Source of the DNA: UBA1847 sp942492205
GTDB lineage: Bacteria > Pseudomonadota > Gammaproteobacteria > Steroidobacterales > Woeseiaceae
DNA: 64,000 bases
Assembly: GCA_942492205.1 (NCBI GenBank)
Contig: CALODT010000001.1
Span: 1,860,001-1,924,000 of the forward strand
Reading direction: 5' to 3'
This document shows, one piece after another, positions 8,380 through 19,791 of this stretch. Positions within the stretch are counted from its first letter, which is position 1. Every line of letters starts with the position of its first letter. Made by a program: the position numbers and the translations under genes. The notes under the pieces are model-generated. The model was not told the origin of the DNA and did not search any database. It was given only the letters and a program-made list of their open reading frames with translations.

Positions 8380-9412
8380 ACGGCAACTCCTGGTTGGCCG
8401 AGGAATTCGGCGGTTTGAGTCCGAAGTGCAGGTAGGCATTGCTGGTCGCCACGCGACCCCGCGATGTGCGCATCATGAAACCCTGCTGAATCAGGAAGGG
8501 CTCGACCACATCCTCGATAGTGCCGCGCTCCTCGCCGATCGCCGCCGCAAGGCTTTCGATACCCACAGGTCCGCCGTCGAATTTTTCGATGATGGTCTGC
8601 AGCAAGCGCCGGTCCATGGCGTCGAAACCGTGCGGATCCACCTGCAGCACGTCCATGGCGCCCTCGGCTATTGCCCCTGTAACGACGCCATCGCCTTCGA
8701 CCTCCGCGAAATCACGAACGCGTCGCAGCAGGCGATTCGCAATGCGCGGCGTGCCACGCGACCGTGTGGCTATCGCCGACGCGCCCGCTTGCTCGATCGG
8801 CAGATTCAGGATTCCGGCCGAGCGATTCACAATCGCCTCCAGGTCGATACTGGAGTAGAACTCGAGACGCTGCACGATGCCGAAGCGATCCCGCAGCGGT
8901 GACGTCAGCAAGCCCGCACGTGTCGTCGCGCCGACCAGCGTAAACGGTGGCACGTCGAGCTTGATCGAGCGTGCCGCCGGCCCTTCGCCGATCATGATGT
9001 CAAGCTGGAAGTCTTCCATCGCCGGATACAGCACTTCCTCGACCACCGGGCTCAGCCGATGGATTTCGTCGACAAACAGCACGTCATTCGGCTCGAGATT
9101 CGTCAGTAACGCCGCAAGATCGCCGGCGCGTTCCAGTACGGGACCCGAGGTCTGACGCATGTTCACGCCCATTTCATTGGCGACAATGTGCGCCAGGGTG
9201 GTCTTGCCCAGCCCGGGAGGACCGAAGATCAGAACATGGTCCAGCGCTTCGGAGCGGCGGCGCGCGGCCTCGATGAAGACCGTCATCTGCTGATTTACGC
9301 CGGGCTGACCGCGGTAGTCCTTGAGCATCCTGGGACGAATCGCGCGATCGAAAGCCTTGTCCTCGGCGACAGGCTCCGCGCTCGTCAGTCGATCGTGTTC
9401 TATGCCTGCCAT
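8366..9412 (-). CDS. ruvB: Holliday junction branch migration ATPase RuvB
   Basis: AAA+ motor, 348 residues, that drives branch migration of Holliday junctions with RuvA. Visible are the N-terminal RPRMLKDYRGQ segment, Walker A FGPPGLGKTTL (about 64-74), Walker B LFVDEIHRL, sensor ATTRAGLLTSPLRDRFG and the C-terminal winged helix. It follows ruvA by one base after the ruvA stop; the order ruvC-ruvA-ruvB is canonical. Confidence 0.98.
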   Translation of the reverse strand: MAGIEHDRLTSAEPVAEDKAFDRAIRPRMLKDYRGQPGVNQQMTVFIEAARRRSEALDHVLIFGPPGLGKTTLAHIVANEMGVNMRQTSGPVLERAGDLAALLTNLEPNDVLFVDEIHRLSPVVEEVLYPAMEDFQLDIMIGEGPAARSIKLDVPPFTLVGATTRAGLLTSPLRDRFGIVQRLEFYSSIDLEAIVNRSAGILNLPIEQAGASAIATRSRGTPRIANRLLRRVRDFAEVEGDGVVTGAIAEGAMDVLQVDPHGFDAMDRRLLQTIIEKFDGGPVGIESLAAAIGEERGTIEDVVEPFLIQQGFMMRTSRGRVATSNAYLHFGLKPPNSSANQELPFDGS

Positions 9413-9413
9413 G

Positions 9414-9998
9414 TCATACCTGCTTTAGCGCCTGCCGAATAATGTCTTCGGCGGACAGCGTGTCGGTGTCGAGTTTGCCCATAAGCTTGTTGACCTCGTT
9501 CGGCTTGTAGCCCAACGAGACCAGCGCGTCGAAAGCCTCGCTACGTGCGCTCGCACCGGCGCCCAGCGGCGCCGTGCCGGCGGCGGGCGGGAGCACCTTG
9601 TCGATGCGATCTCGCATCTCAACAATCAGGCGCTCTGCGGTCTTCTTGCCCACGCCAGGGATCTTCGACAACGTGCTCGTGTCCTCGTATTCCACGCAAC
9701 GTCGGAAATCGTTGGCCGTCATCGCCGACAATACGCCCAAAGCCATCTTCGCGCCGACACGATTTACCTTTAGCAGCGTGCGAAACAACAGCCGGTCGTC
9801 CGTCGTCGTGAAACCGTACAGTATCTGTGCGTCCTCGCGCACCAGAAGATGCGTATGCAGAAACAGATCCGAGCCCATCTCCGGCAGGTCGAGGAACGTG
9901 GACATCGGCATTTCCACCTCGTAGCCCACGCCGCCGCACTCGATGACGATCTGCGGAGCCTGTTTCAGGATCAGCCGGCCTCGCAGGGAACCGATCAT
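9414..9998 (-). CDS. ruvA: Holliday junction-binding protein RuvA
   Basis: Tetrameric junction-recognition subunit, 194 residues, with an N-terminal OB fold (MIGSLRGRLI...), two helix-hairpin-helix motifs (RVGAKMALGVL and IPGVGKKTAERLIVEM) and a C-terminal domain III that binds RuvB (EAFDALVSLGYKPNEVNK). The ATG at 9998 overlaps the ruvC stop by four bases (ATGA), so the two are coupled. Confidence 0.98.
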   Translation of the reverse strand: MIGSLRGRLILKQAPQIVIECGGVGYEVEMPMSTFLDLPEMGSDLFLHTHLLVREDAQILYGFTTTDDRLLFRTLLKVNRVGAKMALGVLSAMTANDFRRCVEYEDTSTLSKIPGVGKKTAERLIVEMRDRIDKVLPPAAGTAPLGAGASARSEAFDALVSLGYKPNEVNKLMGKLDTDTLSAEDIIRQALKQV

Positions 9999-10516
9999 CG
10001 CTGTCCCGCAATCGCGTTGCCGGTGCCGAGCTGCGCGTGGACACGTCGCTGATTGCCATGGCAGAGCGCAGCCGCGAGCGCATCCGCCGCATCCGGCGCC
10101 GGCGTTCCGCCGAGCTTCAGAATCGACACGACCATGTGTTGCACCTGCTCCTTGGTCGCGGCTCCGGTGCCAACCACGGCCTGTTTGATCTCCCGAGGCG
10201 CGTACTCAAAGACTTCGAGGTCGTGCTGAAACGTTGCACAGATGGCCGCCGATCGCGCATGCCCGAGTTTTAGCGCGCTACCAGCATTCTTGTGCATGAA
10301 GACACTCTCGATGACGACGATATCGGGTCGGTATTCCACGACAATGCCACTGACCGAATCGAATATTTGCCGCAGCCGATCCGCGAAAGCGCCATCCATG
10401 CTCGCCACGGTGCCGCTGGTGACATACGTCGGCGCATCCCCACAGAAATCAAGCACGCCGAAACCGGTCAGGCGCGACCCCGGGTCAATACCGAGTATGC
10501 GGCGAGTATCCGTCAA
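9995..10516 (-). CDS. ruvC: Holliday junction resolvase RuvC
   Basis: Endonuclease that cuts Holliday junctions. The sequence opens ILGIDPGSRLTGFGVLD with the first catalytic Asp, continues with VVIESVF (Glu) and ends with DAADALAAALCH (catalytic Asp pair). The open frame reaches 10594, but only the TTG at 10516 gives the family length (173 residues, the same as E. coli) and a start just before the conserved block. It lies seven bases after yebC. No clear ribosome-binding site precedes the TTG. Confidence 0.93.
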   Translation of the reverse strand: MTDTRRILGIDPGSRLTGFGVLDFCGDAPTYVTSGTVASMDGAFADRLRQIFDSVSGIVVEYRPDIVVIESVFMHKNAGSALKLGHARSAAICATFQHDLEVFEYAPREIKQAVVGTGAATKEQVQHMVVSILKLGGTPAPDAADALAAALCHGNQRRVHAQLGTGNAIAGQR

Positions 10517-10523
10517 CGGTCGG

Positions 10524-11279
10524 TCAACTGTCGTCTTCGAGCTGCGCCAACACGTCGTCGCTGATATCGGCATTGCTATAGACTTCCTGAACATCGTCCA
10601 GGTCTTCGAGCATCTCGAGCATTTTGACCATTGATCCGGCTTCCTTGAGTTCGAGCGACGCGCTGGTAGAGGCGCGCATGGTCACCTCGGCGTTTTCCGG
10701 CTTGAGACCCGCCTTGCGGATCGCGTCACGCACCGCTTCGAACTCGCCGGGTTCCGTCAGAACCTCGATCGAACCATCACCATCGACAAGCACATCTTCG
10801 GCGCCGGCTTCGATGGCGGCCTCCATGACGGCATCCTCGTCGCTGTCCGCAGCGAATAACAGCTGTCCGACCTGGTTGAACAGGTAATTGACTGAACCGT
10901 CGGCGCCCAGGTTGCCGCCGAACTTGGTGAAAGCATGGCGGACGTCGGCGACGGTTCGATTACGGTTGTCGGTCAGGCAGTCCACCATGACGGCAGTGCC
11001 CCCGGGTCCGTAGCCTTCGTAGCGGATCTCGACATAGTCCGCACCTTCCGTTTCACCCGCGCCGCGCTTGATCGCACGCTCGATATTGTCCTTCGGCATG
11101 CTCTGCGCCTTGGCCTTGTCCACGGCCAGGCGCAGCCTTGGGTTGGCGTCTAGATCGCTGCCGCCCATCTTCGCCGCAACGGTGATCTCACGAATCAATT
11201 TCGTGAACAACTTGCCACGCTTCTTATCCTGCGCGCCTTTGCGGTGCTGAATATTCGCCCACTTGCTATGACCGGCCAT
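10524..11279 (-). CDS. yebC: YebC/PmpR-family protein
   Basis: TACO1/YebC family, 251 residues, described both as a DNA-binding regulator and as a translation factor for polyproline stretches. Starts with the family hallmark MAGHSKWANIQHRKGAQDKK and includes GGSDLDANPRLR and YEGYGPGG. The frame extends to 11372, but the ATG at 11279 is the universal family start. First gene of the ruv block, divergent from relA with 83 bases between starts. Confidence 0.97.
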   Translation of the reverse strand: MAGHSKWANIQHRKGAQDKKRGKLFTKLIREITVAAKMGGSDLDANPRLRLAVDKAKAQSMPKDNIERAIKRGAGETEGADYVEIRYEGYGPGGTAVMVDCLTDNRNRTVADVRHAFTKFGGNLGADGSVNYLFNQVGQLLFAADSDEDAVMEAAIEAGAEDVLVDGDGSIEVLTEPGEFEAVRDAIRKAGLKPENAEVTMRASTSASLELKEAGSMVKMLEMLEDLDDVQEVYSNADISDDVLAQLEDDS

Positions 11280-11362
11280 CGAGTCCTGCTTTTCATGCCC
11301 AAGAAAACTGCGCGTATGATAACGGGTATTACCTCGACAGGCACACCGGAGCAGCGTGAAGA

Positions 11363-13496
11363 ATGTCGGCAACCGGCGCAGATAATACGGAGTTAGAGAA
11401 CGACCAGAGCGGCGTCTTCGCGACGATGCGCGGCTATCTCGATGCTTTGCCGGATAAAGAGGGGCTGAGCAACGCTGTCAACGAGGGTCGCCACATTGCG
11501 GCCATCGTGGCGCCGCTCGGCCTGCCCGCCGAACTGCAGGCCGCCGTATACGTCTACCCGTTGTATCGCGATGGATTTTTAAATGATAATGATCTTAAAA
11601 ATAATGAGTTAGCACCTCTTTCTCAATTCATTCTAGGGTTTACAACAACTCGACCAGTTTGCACTGCCGCCGCACTGGCAACCCGGCGAAGACCTTGCCG
11701 TGCAGCAATCCGAAGCATTGCGCAAGATGCTGCTGGCGGTGGTTTCCGACGTCCGCCTGGTGCTGGTTCGCATCGCCGAGCAACTCTACCGACTGCGAAA
11801 TGCAAAACAGGCAGCACCCGAAACGCAGCAGACGCTGGCGCTGGAGGCCCGCGAAATCTATGCCGCGCTCGCCAACCGCCTGGGTGTCTGGCAGCTCAAA
11901 TGGGAGCTCGAGGACCTGTCCTTCCGCTACCTCGAGCCACAGGCTTACCTGGATATTGCCAGCGCGCTCAACGAGAAGCGTGGCGAACGGGAAGTATTCA
12001 TCGATCAGGTCAAGCAGACCCTCGCGCGGGAACTCGACGAGCAGCGTATCGCCGCGACGATCTCCGGACGTCCCAAGCACATTTACAGCATCTGGCGAAA
12101 AATGCAGAAGAAGGATCGCGGCATCGAGTCCCTGTATGACATTCGCGCCGTGCGTATCCTGGTCGATACTATCAGCGACTGCTACGCGGCACTCGGGGTC
12201 GTGCATAACCTCTGGTCGTACATACCCGGCGAGTTCGACGACTACATCGCCAACCCCAAGGAAAACAACTACCAGTCCCTGCACACCGCCGTGCTCGGCC
12301 CACAGGGCAAGACGGTCGAGGTGCAGATTCGTACCCATGAGATGCACCGCTACGCAGAGCTCGGTGTTGCCGCCCACTGGCGGTACAAGGAAGGTGGCGG
12401 TACGCCTGCCGCGTTCGACCAGAAGATTCAGTTCCTGCGCCAGCTGCTGGAGCCGACGGACGACGGTGTCGACCTGCTCGACCAGATTCGTGACGGCTTC
12501 TTCGAGGATCGTGTGTACGCGATCAGCCCCAAAGGCGACGTCGTCGAGCTGCCTGCGAAGGCAACGCCCCTCGACTTTGCCTACCACGTGCATACGCAGG
12601 TGGGGCATCGCTGTCGCGGTGCCAAGGTCAACGGCCGTATCGTGCCCCTGACCTATCGCATCGAGAACGGCGACCAGGTAGAGATAATTACAGGCAGCCA
12701 GTCGAAACCCAGCCGCGACTGGCTGAGCCCCAAGCTCGGCTACCTGGCCGGCGCCAGGGCGCGCGCCAAGGTGCGCAACTGGTTTCGCCACCAGGATCGC
12801 GATCAGCACCAGCGTCAGGGTCGCGAAATCCTGGATCGGGAACTGGCACGGCTGGGGGTAAAGGACGTGCCGACCGACAGTATTGCGAAGCAGCTGAAAA
12901 TGAAGGACACCGAAGCGCTCTGTGTGTCGCTTGGCGCCGGTGACCTGACCTCGGCCTCGATTGCTACCGCGCTGCAAAACCTCCGCGGTAAGGAACTCCC
13001 CGAGCGCATACGCCCGCGGCGTGGCACGAAGAAGAAGACCACCCAGGCGGAGGGCGTCGCGGTCAGTGGAATCGGCGACCTGATGTGCAATTTCGCGCGT
13101 TGCTGCCGGCCGGTACCGCCTGAGTCGATAGTCGGCTACATCACGCAGGGCCGCGGGGTGACCATTCATCGCCAGGACTGCGGCAACTTTCTGGGCCTCA
13201 GCCGCCGTTATCCCGAGCGCATCGTAGAAATAAGCTGGGGCCGCCAGGAATCTGGCGCCTACCCGGTCGACCTGACGCTGCACGCGTTCGATCGCAGTGG
13301 GCTGATCAGGGACATTACCGCGGTACTGGCTGACGACGAGGCCAACGTGCTGAATCTCACGAGCCGCACCGACAAAAAGACCATGCAGACGATCATGCAG
13401 CTCAGCATCGAGATAAGGGACCTGCCAACACTAAGCACGGCGATTACGCGGCTGGAGCAGATACCGAACGTCGTCTCGGTCAGGCGCAATAGCTAG
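11363..13496 (+). CDS. relA: RelA-type (p)ppGpp synthetase, frameshifted in this sequence
   Basis: Ribosome-associated alarmone synthetase of the stringent response. From the ATG at 11363 the frame encodes a degenerate HD region up to SQFILG. It must then move to the frame beginning LQQLDQFALPP, because that second frame is closed by TAG at 11634 on its 5-prime side. The interval is one base longer than a multiple of three, consistent with one extra T in GGGTTTACA (about 11637-11644). After the shift come the synthetase domain (GRPKHIYSIWRKMQ, NPKENNYQSLHT), a TGS domain (FEDRVYAISPKGDVVELP), a zinc-finger-like CNFARCCRP segment and a C-terminal ACT domain. Corrected length is about 710 residues. 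The HD catalytic motif is absent, so RelA rather than SpoT. Confidence 0.93.
11571..11645. other. AT-rich patch with foreign codon usage inside relA
   Basis: About 75 bases with codons such as TTA, AAT, GAT, AAA, CTT and TCT, where third positions are almost all A or T, inside a gene whose other third positions are mostly G or C. The encoded sequence (DGFLNDNDLKNNELAPLSQF) still fits the RelA family, and the relA frameshift sits at its 3-prime edge. Confidence 0.7.
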
Positions 13497-13558
13497 CCTA
13501 GCGCATTAGCCTGCTGTACGGCCGTCGCCCGACCACAATGGATGGGAGGAGTTTACGC

Positions 13559-14900
13559 CGAGTGACCGTCGCAAAGCCAGGCGCGGATGTGGTTACCGTG
13601 GTGGTGCAACCAAAGCGTCAAATGAACGGCACCCTGGGCGACGCTGGTTGGCGTGTTGAATCCGTTCACGGAATATTGATCGTGACCGGGCTGGTCGACG
13701 TTGCGTTGGCGTGGTAAATACGCTACGCCCGTATCGGTGCGAAGGTCACCGGCAGCGGACTTGCACCACCGCTGGTTTGTGAAGGTTGCCGGCCGAGTTA
13801 GAATGTAGGTATTGACCCAGAAGGATCTCGTTCGCCAGTGTGTTGGTGGCAGGTGAGCTGAGAAATAGAGAATCGGCTCAACACATCAATTGACAACGTG
13901 CCACTCGTGAAGGCCGCATTGGTCGCCGTTATCGTTGCCGTGCCGGTGGCACCGCGAACACCCTGCACGTAGTAAGGCTCGGACGCATCGCCGTTGACAA
14001 ACGGCACATCGATGAAAGCCGTTCCTGCCGTGGTTGCGTTAGGCGCGACCCGCAGCACGCTCGGATCACTGCTCTCGATCTCACGGTCACACCGCCATGC
14101 TGCGCACGCCCAGCGTAATAAAGCCGTTAGTTTGCAGGCTGAACAACATCATCGAACGAGGCGCCACTGGTCAGCGTAATACCGGGCTGATCGACAACCA
14201 CATCGACCTGCGTATTGCCATTCACGCCCGAATTGACCGTCGCAAAACCAGGCGCGGATGCGTAACTGTGCTCGTGCCACCACCGACCGGATCGAACGCC
14301 ACACCGCCCTGGGCGACGCTCGTTGGCGTATTGTATCCGTTCACCGGAATATTGATCGTGACCGGGCTGGTCGACGTCTGCGTTAGCGTGGTAAATACGC
14401 CTACGCCCGTATCGCTGCTGCTGAAAGTCACCGGCAGCGGACCTTCGGCACTCACCGCCTGGTTCTGCTGAAGGTTGCCGGCCGAGTTACGAATGTAGGT
14501 ATTGACCCAGAACGGATCATCGTTCGCCAGTGTGTTGGTGGCCAAGGCGAGCTGAGAAATACCGAGAATCGGCTCAACCACATCAATTGCCAACGTGCCT
14601 GCCGTGAACTCAGCGCTGGACGCAACAACCGTCGCCGTGCCTATAGCGCCCCGAACACCTTGCACGAAGTACGGCTCGGACGTATCGCCGTCAACAAACG
14701 GAACCTCAATAACCGGCAGGCCCGGCGTTACCGCATCTCGTGATAGCCGCAGCACGTTTGGATTACTGCTTTCAATCTGTATCGTTACGCCGCCATGTGC
14801 ACCCGTGCTCAGCGAGACAAATCCGCTGGTCTGCAGGCTGGAACCAACATCGTCGAACGAGGCGCCGCTGGTCAGCGACGTCGTTCCTATATCAGCAACC
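13559..14900 (-). repeat. Two direct repeats of about 670 bp at the 3-prime end of the giant protein gene
   Basis: The stretch from 13559 recurs from about 14229: for example CTGGGCGACGCT begins at 13634 and again at 14309, and the GACCGTCGCAAA...CCAGGCGCGGATG block occurs at both starts. The first copy is shorter by several single bases, which is what breaks its reading frame. Each unit encodes an Ig-like module containing PFVNGDASEPYYVQGVRGA or PFVDGDTSEPYFVQGVRGA. Confidence 0.8.
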
Positions 14901-16329
14901 TGGTCAACTGTTACCGGTACGACGTCGGAGCCGAAGCTCGAATTGGAGGCCGTGACCTGTGCGGAACAGGGCAAGGTCGCGGTTCCGCCGTAGCTCAAAG
15001 TCGCGCCCGCAAAGGAGTCACCTTCGGGAATGGTCTCCGGCGAAGTGACAACAACACAGCTGGTGTCATCAGAGCTCAACGTGACTTCGATACCGCCCGT
15101 TGGCGCTGCCAGTGGTGTTCCCCGCTTAGCACCTGGAAATACAGTTGTTCGGTCTCCGTGCTCTCGAAGACCTGGCTGCTCTCCAGGATATTTAGCGCTG
15201 CTGTGACGTTTACGATTGTGAAGTCCGGCGCAAACGCGGCATTGCTTGCCGTGATCCTCGCCGTACCGGCCAGCGTGGTATTCGCCTGAATATCGATGAA
15301 TACGCTGAACTCACCTTCCGGAATCGTCACGGTTGGCGTTAGAACCTGTACGATCGCTGGATTATCGCTGACTACATCGATCCGAGGCCGCCTGCCGGCG
15401 CAGGATCAGGCGCGATGAGTACCTGCAGCGAGGTTACTTCGTTGAAAAACATCTCGCGTGTCGTTGGCAGGTCAATCAATCGATCCGTAACCGTTATGTC
15501 TATGGTTTGCGATTCATAACCATTTGAAGTGCCGTCCGCCGTAACGGTCGTTGCACCAATCGTGAAGCCGCCTGTTAATGAGAACTCAGCAGTGGTCTGC
15601 CCCGCCGGAATCGTCAGCGTGGTCTGACCTATGGTCACGAGGCCCGGATCGGCAACGGACAGATCGAAGGCTGCTCCGCCGGAAGGCGCTGGCGACGCTA
15701 GCGTAATGGACGCAAACACCGTTCGGTCGATACCGACCAGCGGGCTGGTCAATCCGAACTCGCGTACTTGTCTTGTTCGTGCTGCTGTCACCGGTGAGCC
15801 CTGTCGCGGAGGCCGTGACGGTGACGTTACCAACATCCAGTCGAACCGCCTGGAAGTTCGCAGTAGTGCTGCCCTGCGGAACTGTAACGTTTGCCGGCAC
15901 AGTGACATTGGAATTGCTGGCAGCAAGATCAACGAGCTGACCGCCAGGTAGCGCCGGCTGGTCCAGTGTAACGGTCATTGTCAGCGATGCGCGCGTGTCC
16001 ATCTGCGCCGTCTCCGGCGTCAACTTACTCGTCGTTGGCCCAGTGGCATTGAATGTGTTCGTGACTGACGCGGGAGATGACGACAGCGTGGCATCGCTGA
16101 CAACCAACTGCAGCACGTGGTTCCTGCGACATCCGGCGTGAACGACGGATCTTCAGCCGTTGCATCGCTGAGCGCGGCCGTGCTGCCGGCTGGCGCCTGT
16201 GTGAACGACCAGGCGTAGGTCAGCGGGTCATTTTCAACGTCCGTGCCAGTGCCATCCAGGTTAACGACGGAACCCAGCGTCACCGTCTTGCCGGGCCGGC
16301 ACTGGCGGTCGGTGCATCGTTGACCGGGC

Positions 16330-18260
16330 TGACTGTGACGGTCACCGTCGCACCGGCAGTCAAAGCACCGTCGGACGCAACGTAGGTGAATGTATCCGTA
16401 CCAAAGAAGTTCATGGTGGTATGTAGGTGACAGTGGCACCACCGTTGTTAATGACTGCCCCGCCGCTCGTTCCCTGCGTAACGCTCGCGACAGACAATGT
16501 ATCGCCATCGACATCGCCGTCATTGGCGAGCACGTCGATTGTTACGGAGGTGTCTTCCAGCGTGCCGGCACCATCGTTTTCTGCCGTCGGCGCGTCATTA
16601 ACCGGGGTTACTGTAACCGTAACGCTCGCCGTCGCGCTTCCGCCATTACCGTCCGAGACCGTTAGCTGAAGTTGTCCACGCCATTGAAGTTGAGTGCCGG
16701 TGAGTAAGTCACATCACCACCGTTGTTCGTGACACTTCCGTTGACCCCTGCGTTACGCCGGTGATGCTCAGCGTGTCGCCCTCGGGTCACTGTCATTGGT
16801 CAGTACAGCGATCGTCACCGCATTGTCTTCGCGGTCCGCGGTTCTGCGGCTGCGTTTGGATCGTCGTTAACACCGTCGACGGTTATCGTGACAGTCGCGA
16901 TGTCCGAACCACCGTTACCGTCGTCAGCTGTGTAGGTAAACGTGTCCGTGCCTTGAAGTCGGCATTCGGCGTTAGGTCACCGTTGTACCGTCGGTCGTTA
17001 CGCCACCATTCGAGGCGGCGCCGACAGCTGACACGGTCACGTGTCGCCGTCCACATCGTTGTCATTTCGAGAACTGCGACTACGACCGGCGTGTCTTCAT
17101 CCGTTGTTGCGGCATCGTCACTGGCGACGGGATCATCATTTACCCCGTCGATCGTACCGTACAGTGGCCGTACCCGTCCACCATTGCCGTCACTGATTAT
17201 ATAAGTGAACGAGTCGCTACCGTTGAAGTCGGCGTTCGGCGTATAGGTGACCGTTGTGCCATTGGTTGTAACACCACCGTCTGCTGCAGTGCCCACAGCC
17301 GTAACGGACAAGGTATCCGCGTCGGCGTCTGTATCGTTGGCGAGAACCGTGATCTCGATCGCGGTATCTTCGTCAGTCGTAGCCGCGTCGTCATTTGCGA
17401 CCGGCTCATCATTGATCGAATCGACCGTTACCGTGACAGTCGCCGTCGCTGAACCACCATTGCCATCGCTCGCAGTGTACGTAAACGTATCGGTGCCGTT
17501 GAAGTCAGCGTCCGGTGTGTAGTGACCGTTGTGCCGTTGGTCGTAACGCCGCCGTTGGGAGCGCTCCCGTTGCCGAGACAAAGAGCGTGTCGCCATCCGG
17601 GTCAGAATCGTTGGCAAGAACCGAGATCTCGACCGCGGTATCTTCATCGGTCGTTGCCGCATCGTCATTAGCGATCGGATCGTCGTTGGTTCCGCCGACA
17701 TCCACTGTACTGTTGCCGTTGCCGTTCCGCCGTTGCTATCGGTAACAACGTAGGTGAATGTATCGATTCCCGTGAGTTAGTATTCGGCGTGTAAGTAACG
17801 TCGCTACCATTGTTAGTCACTGCGCCACTGCCGCCCTGGGTCACACTGTCGACGGACAGAATATCTCCGTCCACGTCGCTATCATTGGCGAGCACGTCGA
17901 TCGTTACAGCCGTGTCTTCGTCCGTTGCGGCGCCATCGTCATTGGCGATCGGATCATCGTTGATCGGGCTTACCGCGACCGTGACTATTGCCTTCCGTGC
18001 CGCCATTGCCGTCGTCGATCGAATAGGTGAACGTGTCGGTACCATTGAAATCCGGATCAGGCGTTAGGTGAATCCCGAACCGGCGGCGCACGGTGCCGTT
18101 GCCACCTTGCGTTGAACCCGTATTGTCAAGGTGTCGCCATCGGTTCCGTTCGTTTGCAGACATCGATGTGACGGCAGTTCTTCATTCGTTGTCGCATCAT
18201 CGTCTTCGCCACCGGGTCCGTATTGGGCGTGACGTTGATTGACGGTCGTCGTATCCGGAT
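16330..18260 (-). repeat. Tandem cadherin-like repeats (about 270-290 bp each)
   Basis: Successive units read NDxPxANDDAATTDEDT...VLANDxDxDGDTLSV...TYTPNADFNGTDTFTYxxSDGNGG. Units begin near 18.1, 17.9, 17.65, 17.4, 17.1, 16.9 and 16.6 kb. The repeated block GGTGTGTAGGTGACCGTTGTGCC (coding complement) loses one base in some copies, for example near 17520 and 16975 compared with 17240. Confidence 0.8.
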
Positions 18261-19791
18261 CGGAATCCTGCTGGCCGTCATTGACGATTGCTGCGCGACG
18301 AATGTCCTTCGACATCGGCGTTGAATGATGGGGCGGCAAGTGTCGGGTCATCGAGTGTCGCCGTGCTTGCTCCCGGCTGGGACGTGAACGACCACAGGAA
18401 CGTCAGCGGATCATTGTCTGCGTCACTCGAGCCGGTGCCATCGAGAACAACGGTATCGCCAACCTGCGCCGTCTGATTGGCGCCGGCGTCGGCACCGGCT
18501 GGGTATTGGACGTGACCACAACCACGGTTGGGTGCACTGTCCGCACTGCCGTTTGCGACCATGCCACTAGGTCCGGCACGTCCGCAACAAAGGTGGCTAG
18601 CCGTGTTTCGCTTGCCAGTACGGCGGCACTGCCGGGATCGTCAGCGACCAGCTGAAGTCAGCGGGTCATTGTCGGCATCTGATGAGCCCGGCCGTCGAGC
18701 GTCACAAGGTCGCCGAGCGCTCGGTTTGATCCAGGCCGGCATCCGCAACTGGAGCCGTTTTGCCGTCGTGATTGTGACGGAGTCCGGAAAGCTGCCCGCA
18801 AGTCCATCATCAACGACAAGCTCGATTAGTCGCCTGGAGTCCCAGTGAACGTCGGCTTACGGCCGTGTTGTCAGACAAATTAGCGGTGCTCCGGCCGGGG
18901 CGTTTGCAAGGGTCCAGAAAGCGAGCCCATCGCGTCGCGAACCCGAGCCGTCCAGCGTACCCAACAAAGCGGTGGTCGGTCGGCATCCGACCGGTGCCGT
19001 GTTCCCGGCGCCGTGACAATAACCTCGTCGGGCGCCTGTCGCGGTGCCGTCATTGACGGTCAGCTCGATAACGTAGTCGCCTGCCACTTCGGTTGAATGT
19101 CGGGAAAACCTGGGATCTGCAATCGCGGCCGTGCCGCCAGCGGGCTGGCTGACAATTACCCAGTCATAAAACAGCGAGTCACCGTCAGGGTCCGTGGAGC
19201 CGGAGCCGTCGAGCGTGACCGTCTCTCCGACTGCAACTGTCTGGTCGCTGCCGGCATCCGCGGTAGGAGCGGAGTTTGTCGGCGGCTCGGCGCAACCGGG
19301 AAGCGTGCACAGCAAGACGCATCGACGCACATCCAGGATCGTGATGGTGCCTTCGCCGTCCGCGTCGCGAGGATCATTCGGGCCGCTCGCCGGCGTATTG
19401 AGCGCCGCGAAAACAAACTTGGTGTCGACTTTTCGACATCGCCATCGAGTCCCACATCGCGTCTGAACCTGGGCAAAGGAAGGGCTGGAAAGCAGGAATA
19501 CAGCCAACAGGCCGGCGACTCGGAATACCTTCGACATCGATTTCTCCTCAGTTAACCGCTCGTGTTTCACTGCGGTCGTCAGGTCTTGCTGACCTGGTTC
19601 TTCTGGTGCCGGATCCGGTCTGTCGAACACATTGCATCGGGAGTGTCGATTTGCTGATTATGACTGTTGGTGCCATGTTATTTTTCTTGGTGCGCTTTCT
19701 CGATTTTCTGGTAGTAGCCGCCGCCCAGCGATTTGGCGGCAACAGCACTTGCTTTTTCGCGAGATTAGTCAGGTCTTGTTAAGTCGACCCT

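Larger units (their letters stand above)
13498..19537 (-). pseudogene. Giant secreted repeat protein (dockerin-like, PKD-like, cadherin-like, Ig-like modules), frame-broken
   Basis: About 6 kb, some 2000 residues if repaired. From the ATG at 19537 (GAGGAG eight bases ahead) it has a signal peptide ending SFAQ. Next is a calcium-binding dockerin-like segment (VGLDGDV..., NDPRDADGEGTITILDVRRCVLLC), then PKD/REJ-type domains (NSAPTADAGSDQTVAVGETVTLDGSGS; another near 18.5 kb and one near 16.25 kb). Tandem cadherin-like repeats follow (NDDPIANDDAATTDEDTAVEI...LANDSDPDGDTL) from about 18.25 to 16.3 kb, then Ig-like repeats to the end. An in-frame TAG at 13498-13500 gives a plausible C-terminus convergent with relA. 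At least fifteen frame changes are needed, and comparison of repeat copies shows single missing bases. Likely an adhesin or surface matrix protein; whether truly a pseudogene or an assembly artefact is unresolved. Confidence 0.75.

Noticed and set aside
11640..13283. 547-residue open frame on the minus strand across relA
   Set aside because: It is antisense to the synthetase, TGS and ACT domains of RelA and has no recognisable domain; high GC gives long antisense frames here.
14097..15289. Several plus-strand open frames over the giant repeat gene
   Set aside because: They are antisense to the Ig-like repeats and show only reflected repeat sequence; no start site or domain supports them.
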